64,000 nt of DNA. Origin: Tillus elongatus. Taxonomy: Eukaryota > Arthropoda > Insecta > Coleoptera > Cleridae. Within the stretch, counting starts at the first letter, position 1. Every line of letters begins with the position of its first letter. Location: the NCBI GenBank assembly GCA_964006375.1, contig OZ023263.1, positions 139,026,673-139,090,672 of the forward strand, in the 5' to 3' direction. Below the pieces are notes generated by a model. That model did not search any database and was not told where the DNA came from. It saw only the letters and a list, made by a program, of their open reading frames with translations. Shown here piece by piece: positions 59,733 to 64,000 of the stretch. The position numbers were made by a program, and so were the translations under genes.

Positions 59733-60152
59733 TTACGATATATATCTTTTAATAACAGTGTCATATTTAAAACAAAAGTACATCAACATAAATATAGTTA
59801 GATATACAAGAAAACCAGCTGATATAAACATAGAAATATAATTTGAAGTGAACCGATATGAATCAGTTAATATGAGGGTTCTCCAATCAGATGTCTCATC
59901 ACAAGTACAGTTATCAAACACGAACATAAGTTTATAGCGCACCATATCACTCTTAATTTTGGATATGTTGTATGTTGAAACTTCAAGCATCTCATCGTAG
60001 TTTAGGTATGTTGCTGGAAGACTAAACCATTTCATACAGTTATCGTCACCGAAACAAATTCTCACTTCTGTAACATTTGGTGGTGTGTAGATATAAATCA
60101 TATTTTGGCTTAGAGCGGTTAGGATGATGAAACCTGCTTTAAAATGGGCCAT
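59733..60152 (-). CDS. G predicted type I membrane protein
   Basis: 139 codons from the Met at 60152. An upstream Met at 60203 would add 17 charged residues, but the one at 60152 directly precedes a signal-peptide-like stretch (FKAGFIILTALSQNMIYIY). An ectodomain of about 80 residues with four cysteines (CFGDDNC and CTC) follows. A C-terminal membrane helix (ISMFISAGFLVYLTIFMLMYFCF) and a short basic tail end the protein. The frame is intact. Function unknown. Its context in a virus-like element allows a surface or fusion-associated role, but nothing in the sequence proves that. Confidence 0.6.
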   Translation of the reverse strand: MAHFKAGFIILTALSQNMIYIYTPPNVTEVRICFGDDNCMKWFSLPATYLNYDEMLEVSTYNISKIKSDMVRYKLMFVFDNCTCDETSDWRTLILTDSYRFTSNYISMFISAGFLVYLTIFMLMYFCFKYDTVIKRYIS

Positions 60153-60462
60153 TGTAGATCGTGTGTATTTCTTTAAAACGATTAAGTACTTGCCACTTTG
60201 CAAAGTGTAAGCATTCTAACATACAAACTCGGAATGATGATTCATAGTATTTTAACATGACTTTTGTGATTTTTATAACCTCCTCGTCACACGGTAGCTC
60301 CTTCTTATTAACACATTTGAGAACATCAACACAGTAGAGAAAATAACTAGGTCAAATATCAAACTTAACATTACTTAGAAACTTCACATTTTCGTTGATG
60401 ATTTCAACTAGATCTAGTAGCTGTTGAACTGCATCTTCGGTTAAATAAAAAGTAACAGTCAT
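60139..60462 (-). pseudogene. Small hypothetical gene of G with one stop
   Basis: From ATG 60462 a frame of 107 codons with a single TGA at 60352-60354. The first part (TFYLTEDAVQQLLDLVEI) is helical and the second has scattered Cys and Lys. It overlaps the start of the membrane-protein frame in another phase. No family recognised. The single stop suggests recent loss, or a chance frame. Confidence 0.4.
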
Positions 60463-60555
60463 CTGAGATTGATATACCTTTACTGCTTAGTATTTTAATT
60501 GGTTTGACGATACATACTCCAATATTTTCAGGTTCGATCTTTATACTTTTGGTAA

Positions 60556-60813
60556 AGTACTCTTCAGCTGCTTTTGTCAGTGTTGAAATAAAATAATCCT
60601 ATTCCCATGAGCTAGATGAGATTGTTATATTTGGAGTTGGTGGATATAAGCTTGTATTTACAATTTTAATTAATGGAATCACTCCGGTCGCTTTTGATAT
60701 ACCAATTGCAACACTTAGAGCTGGAGTAATGGTATACCTTGTTTCTAGCAGCATTCTGCTTTCTTGCTTAATCTCACAAATATTCTGTCGCAGAGCTGCA
60801 TCAATTCTACTCA
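60556..60813 (-). repeat. Inverted copy of the hypothetical-gene segment of G
   Basis: Reverse-complement match to about 57240-57497, including the coding region ending SSSSWE. In the left half about 800 bp separate this segment from the subrepeats; here they abut at about 60803-60813. G therefore had longer inverted ends, and the right one has a deletion. Confidence 0.82.
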
Positions 60814-61241
60814 TCCAGACGATTACCATGATACCAGACACTATACCTCTACGTCTAATATTACCAAAGTTTGGTTTGGGCATGCGCAAATGTCTCATTT
60901 AAATTCTACTCATCGAGACGATTACCATGATACCAAAGACTATACCTCTACATTTACTATTAATAAAATTGGGTTTCCGCATGCGCAAACCGCCATTTTT
61001 ACGTACGTCACACTACCAAAAATCAAAATGGCCGGACCTCTTACTTTGACAGGTGGTGCCACCTGTTACTTAAAAAATTAAATTTCCCGCGTTTTCCACT
61101 TCTGGTCGGCTATCTTGGACGCCATCTTGGATGACGTCACCCCACGTTTGCCCCCTATTATCTCTCAGTATAGTGACGTCACTATGACGTCACTCTAAAG
61201 GCGCTACGCGCCGGCGCAGTGGCTGGCGGTGGGCCCAGAAT
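60814..61241 (-). repeat. Right terminal inverted repeat of G
   Basis: Mirrors 48023-48065 plus 55991-56400. Contains TGACGTCA at 61132, 61174 and 61185, an inverted aagatggcg near 61121 and gcatgcgcaaa-type palindromes near 60881 and 60978. It shows the uninterrupted target of D at about 61204-61215. Confidence 0.88.
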
Positions 61242-61265
61242 TTATTTTCTTATTTATTTTCTTAA

Positions 61266-61293
61266 GGGTTCAAATCCCACTCGCATGTCACCA
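61266..61293 (-). promoter_or_regulatory. Primer-binding site of E
   Basis: On the plus strand the sequence reads like the 3' end of a tRNA: a T-arm-like gggttcaaatccc followed by actcgcatgtcacca. It lies 3 nt from the 5' LTR. On the element strand it starts tggtgacatgcgagtggg. The tRNA species is not assigned. Confidence 0.82.
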
Positions 61294-61296
61294 ATA

Positions 61297-62518
61297 TGTA
61301 ACGGGCGCTCTTGTGCTCCCCGTAAGGTTATTTAGATGATTACATCTCTTAATCGGTCCTAAATGGTCTATGAAAATGTGTTATTGGAATGAATACTGTA
61401 GAGCATGGGAATATTTAATTTTAAACCCCAATTTTACTATACCTACTACACTATCATATACCCTGCGACCTCTCACGTCGCCCTTGTACGAGTTTATAAT
61501 AAATTTCGGGTGGTTGTTTCACTATATCTAGAATGATATTTAGTCGTTTACTTTAAAATTACTTTAATATAATTTAAATGAATTTAACACATAAGATTTA
61601 CAATAGAAAAAAAATTGAACAACAATGTTTATTAATATGACTACTTAATTGCGCCTCTGAGAACGAAGCGTTAAATCTTGGGCGCCTTAAAAGAATAATA
61701 GCTTAATTTACCCTTCCAGTAATTTACAAGGCTTTACTTGTTTCCAAAATTTGAGGCGAATTACACTTACCCCTTTCGTTAGAATATTCCAGTAAGAAAG
61801 AAAACAATACTGACCTTGCAAGGGCACTCCAGTACCCCATTTCTTGTAGGTTTGAATAATTATCGAGCGATAACGATTAATTAATAAAATTAAAATAATC
61901 AGGAAAACTATCTGTTTAAACCTCTAACTAAACACTGTCACTGAATACCACCGTGAACTTCCGTGACCCGCGCTCCACTAACTGTCCTCTGCGTTTTCCC
62001 CTTCAAAGAAAACTGCCTTTCCTGATTTGACATAGTTAAAATCCGAACTTTAACCTCCTATGTCAACACTCCTGGTAACGGTTTTATTCCAAGTATTTTC
62101 GTAATATCTCAACTCGGTCGTGCGATTTTGATGATGCCACGGTTTTGAGTTTCATCATCTCTCCACGTTTCTATCAGCAAAGTATCACGGTCTTTACCCG
62201 GTGTTTGCTGACATTAAATTTTCATTCGATAAATTAAATGTTGCAATGATCTACTTAATTTGTATTTTCATACATTCGGACAATATTAAATTAGCGAATT
62301 TTTGTATTGTATATAGGCTGTCCCGTAATTACCAACTCCAAATCAAATAACAACATTATTAAATGGTATCTAGTCAATACATAGACTGTCTCGCAATTAC
62401 AAGTTCCACTTAAAAGACCACCCTATTTAGCGGTATCTATGTACTATATAGGCTTGCGCATAATGATAGTTGTCTTCTTGGACACTAGCCAAAACTCAAG
62501 CAGGAAATCGTGCTTACA
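61297..62518 (-). repeat. 5' LTR of E
   Basis: 1222 bp, begins tgtaacggg and ends gcttaca on the plus strand. It aligns with the 3' LTR (20430-24610 minus P) with many substitutions and a gap of about 325 bp at 61766. Confidence 0.87.
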
Positions 62519-63807
62519 AAAATTTAAAGAAAATTAGGTAACAGGTTTAAAAGGTAAGAATTTTCACTCGATCCCACTAAATCTCTGAAAATAGAGTCTA
62601 CATAAAGCTGAGGATCAAAGGAAGAAAAGAAATTAAGTCAATAAAAAAGGTAAATTTATTCAATTTTTATATATATAAATCTGTTTAATATTGGTTATAA
62701 TTCTTATAAGATAACTCAATTTTTATTTGCATAGAGATATACAGGTGTTCTAAAAGTGTCACAATTTGAGTTACAAATTAATTTAAATAATATTGAACCC
62801 TATAATTAATAAATAAATAAATTTAAAGGCGCCCAACTATAAAGATACAATCTGAGCTTAAGTGAAACATTACAATACTAGTGTATACAAAGATAGGAGT
62901 GTTTATGATTGAACCTTTAAAATATCAGGTAGCCAATCGATGCTTTGAAGTATCAGGTAGCCGAACGAAACAGTCCCTCATACCTTCAAGGGTAGGTAGC
63001 TCTCAGTCCGCTATGCACTGGACATTGTCAATTGCGATCCCGTAGATATAACTTCTGCTAAAGCTCGGTCGCTGGTGTGCAAGCTTGTAACATAAGATGT
63101 AAATATACTTATCGTTCTACACATTGCGTGTCATCATTCAACACATTGCGTGTTTATAAAAGTATTACCATCCTCAACACATTGCGTGTGTATCCAAAGT
63201 GCAACCCAAGGTGATTAACCTCGTTTCTAATGAAACAGAATCACCATCTATCGAAACATTGGTCCTTCTAGAACCCGATATAAAGTGCGAAAGTGATTGT
63301 TACCTTTTAAACAGTTTTTTCATTCGGATAGTGCATCCGCATAGAAATTATACCAAGAAACAAAAAACCGCCAGTGTCTCCAGGCAGAGAAGTCCACATC
63401 AATCAGATTCTTCCAAGGGCGGCGGCAACAACGCAGCAGTCTCCACAAGCAAGCCAAGGATCTAAAGTAAGGGTAAGTTGCACCGTTTTTATATGCGTTT
63501 CCACTTGATGTAAACTTGTAATTGTTCGTTTAGTTAATTATTTCTCACAGCGGTGTGCTTGGCAGACAACCCCCATATTTACATTTTTTTATTATATTTT
63601 TTTGCACATTATTTCGTATTACACTGCGTAATCTATTAATCATTATTGCAATACTTTATTAGTGAAAAATTGAATTACATTTAATATTATTATTCGTTGC
63701 ATTTTCTTACATTACGTAATAATAATAATAGAATCATTTATATCACGCGATTCCTGGTCATCAATTGAAAATTAAATAAATCTAATAGTTTCATTCGTTA
63801 AAAAAAA
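62519..63807 (+). other. Probable 5' LTR/leader of a BEL/Pao element
   Basis: Upstream of the gag start. A candidate LTR runs from tgtttatgat (62900) to ctcaca (about 63550), but its partner is outside the window, so the limits are guesses. It contains tcaggtagcc twice (about 62929 and 62954) and acacattgcgtgt three times (63119-63190). An 88-codon frame at 63199-63465 is not supported as a gene. Confidence 0.35.
63119..63190. repeat. Three copies of acacattgcgtgt
   Basis: Each copy is an imperfect palindrome (acac...gtgt). Copies are at about 63119, 63142 and 63177. Confidence 0.85.
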
Positions 63808-64000
63808 TGGCAGAGTTAAAATCTCTAAAATCCCGCAGAGGTATTCTGCGTGGTCATCTTAGTCGCTTCGAAAAATACGTAAGTGCTATTAATGAAATCG
63901 AGTTCGGGGATTTTGAAGAGCTTACAGAACGGGTTGAAATAATGCAAGGCTACTTTGCCGAATTTAATAACGTGCAAGACCAAATAGAGGAGCTTGAATT
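63808..64000 (+). CDS. gag: BEL/Pao Gag, N-terminus (partial, runs off window)
   Basis: From ATG 63808 the frame stays open to the window edge (64 codons). The start MAELKSLKSRRGILRGHLSR followed by an acidic helical stretch (EFGDFEELTERVEIMQGYF) is the usual beginning of BEL/Pao Gag proteins, ahead of their conserved helical domain. It would bind element RNA and form particles. The ATG context (aaaaatgg) is good. The family call rests on the N-terminal pattern only. Confidence 0.7.

Larger units (their letters stand above)
48023..61241. mobile_element. G: Maverick/Polinton-like element, interrupted by D
   Basis: Long terminal inverted repeats: 48023-48065 plus 55991-about 56400 on the left, and about 60840-61241 on the right, roughly 85-90% alike, outermost bases attctgggcccaccgcc. 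Inside are a chromodomain integrase remnant, a KilA-N protein, a membrane protein and small frames. A retroviral-type integrase with chromodomain and KilA-N genes fits Maverick/Polinton elements or the related adintoviruses. Protein-primed DNA polymerase, packaging ATPase and capsid genes are absent, so this is a reduced copy of about 5.3 kb without D. A 6-bp target duplication was not found, so the exact ends are uncertain. Confidence 0.68.
20430..62518 (-). mobile_element. E: large host Ty3/gypsy element containing all nested insertions
   Basis: The minus-strand order is 5' LTR (61297-62518), primer site (61266-61293), leader (61242-61265 and 46713-48022), gag (33043 down, interrupted), protease, a long spacer, RT-RNase H, integrase, polypurine tract (24611-24622) and 3' LTR (to 24610). 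The two LTRs align across most of their length and begin TGTAA and end TTACA on the element strand. Removing P, A (with B and C) and G (with D) leaves about 12.5 kb. The LTRs differ by substitutions and a roughly 325-bp gap, so E is old. Its 3' LTR has lost its outer 134 bp at the junction with F, so no flanking duplication can be checked. Confidence 0.83.

Noticed and set aside
48023..61241. 6-bp target duplication for G
   Set aside because: Flanking bases ttaggc and ttattt do not match, so no duplication is claimed and the outer limits stay approximate.
61266..61293. tRNA gene
   Set aside because: Only the 3' half of a tRNA is present, directly next to an LTR start; it is a primer-binding site.
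63199..63465. 88-codon plus frame as a gene
   Set aside because: It lies in the probable LTR/leader of the BEL/Pao element, with no recognised domain.

Overview
This window is eukaryotic repeat-rich DNA, most likely from an insect with a large genome. The evidence is an envelope-bearing errantivirus-like LTR element with a tRNA-Ser-type primer site, a BEL/Pao gag start, RTE and RNase-H-bearing non-LTR elements, a Maverick/Polinton-like element, long (AT)n tracts and a 170-bp satellite. The species cannot be named from the sequence. I found no intact cellular gene; the only candidate is one weak exon near 3.1 kb.

Region 1 (1-18.1 kb, AT-rich) is dominated by a non-autonomous DNA transposon family, here called H. 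It has about 23-bp terminal inverted repeats and 8-9-bp target duplications. H2 (13993-18075) is complete. H1 (296-13221) has the same ends but is split by about 10.7 kb of other sequence. That insert contains (AT)n tracts, a decayed LINE, a tRNA-derived SINE and two inverted arrays of a 170-bp satellite around a hairpin-rich centre. H2 itself carries a hAT-like element and a 63-bp retrotransposed tail of LINE C.

Region 2 (18.5-62.5 kb) is a stack of nested mobile elements. Next to an old Ty3/gypsy fragment F (18.5-20.4 kb) lies a large minus-strand Ty3/gypsy element E. Its 3' LTR ends at 24610 beside a polypurine tract, and its 5' LTR is 61297-62518 beside a tRNA-like primer site. E's 3' LTR contains a pogo-like element P (21036-23788). 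E's gag/leader contains a full-length RTE LINE A (33069-46701, 11-bp duplication). A contains Ty3/gypsy element B (33831-44190, 5-bp duplication). B contains LINE C (about 35384-40610, 10-13-bp duplication). E's leader also contains a Maverick/Polinton-like element G (about 48023-61241), and G's left inverted repeat contains errantivirus-like element D (48066-55990, identical LTRs). Without its insertions E is about 12.5 kb. The order of events follows from who interrupts whom: E, then A, B, C on one branch, and E, then G, D on the other.

Region 3 (62.5-64 kb) is the leader and first codons of a plus-strand BEL/Pao element that runs off the window.

Most coding sequence is pseudogenised. The best-preserved frames are gag and pol of D, gag and integrase of B, the reverse transcriptase of C, and small G genes (KilA-N protein, a membrane protein, a chromodomain integrase). 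The least explained parts are G, with promoter-like inverted repeats and few of the usual Maverick genes, the H family, and the inverted satellite with its hairpin centre.
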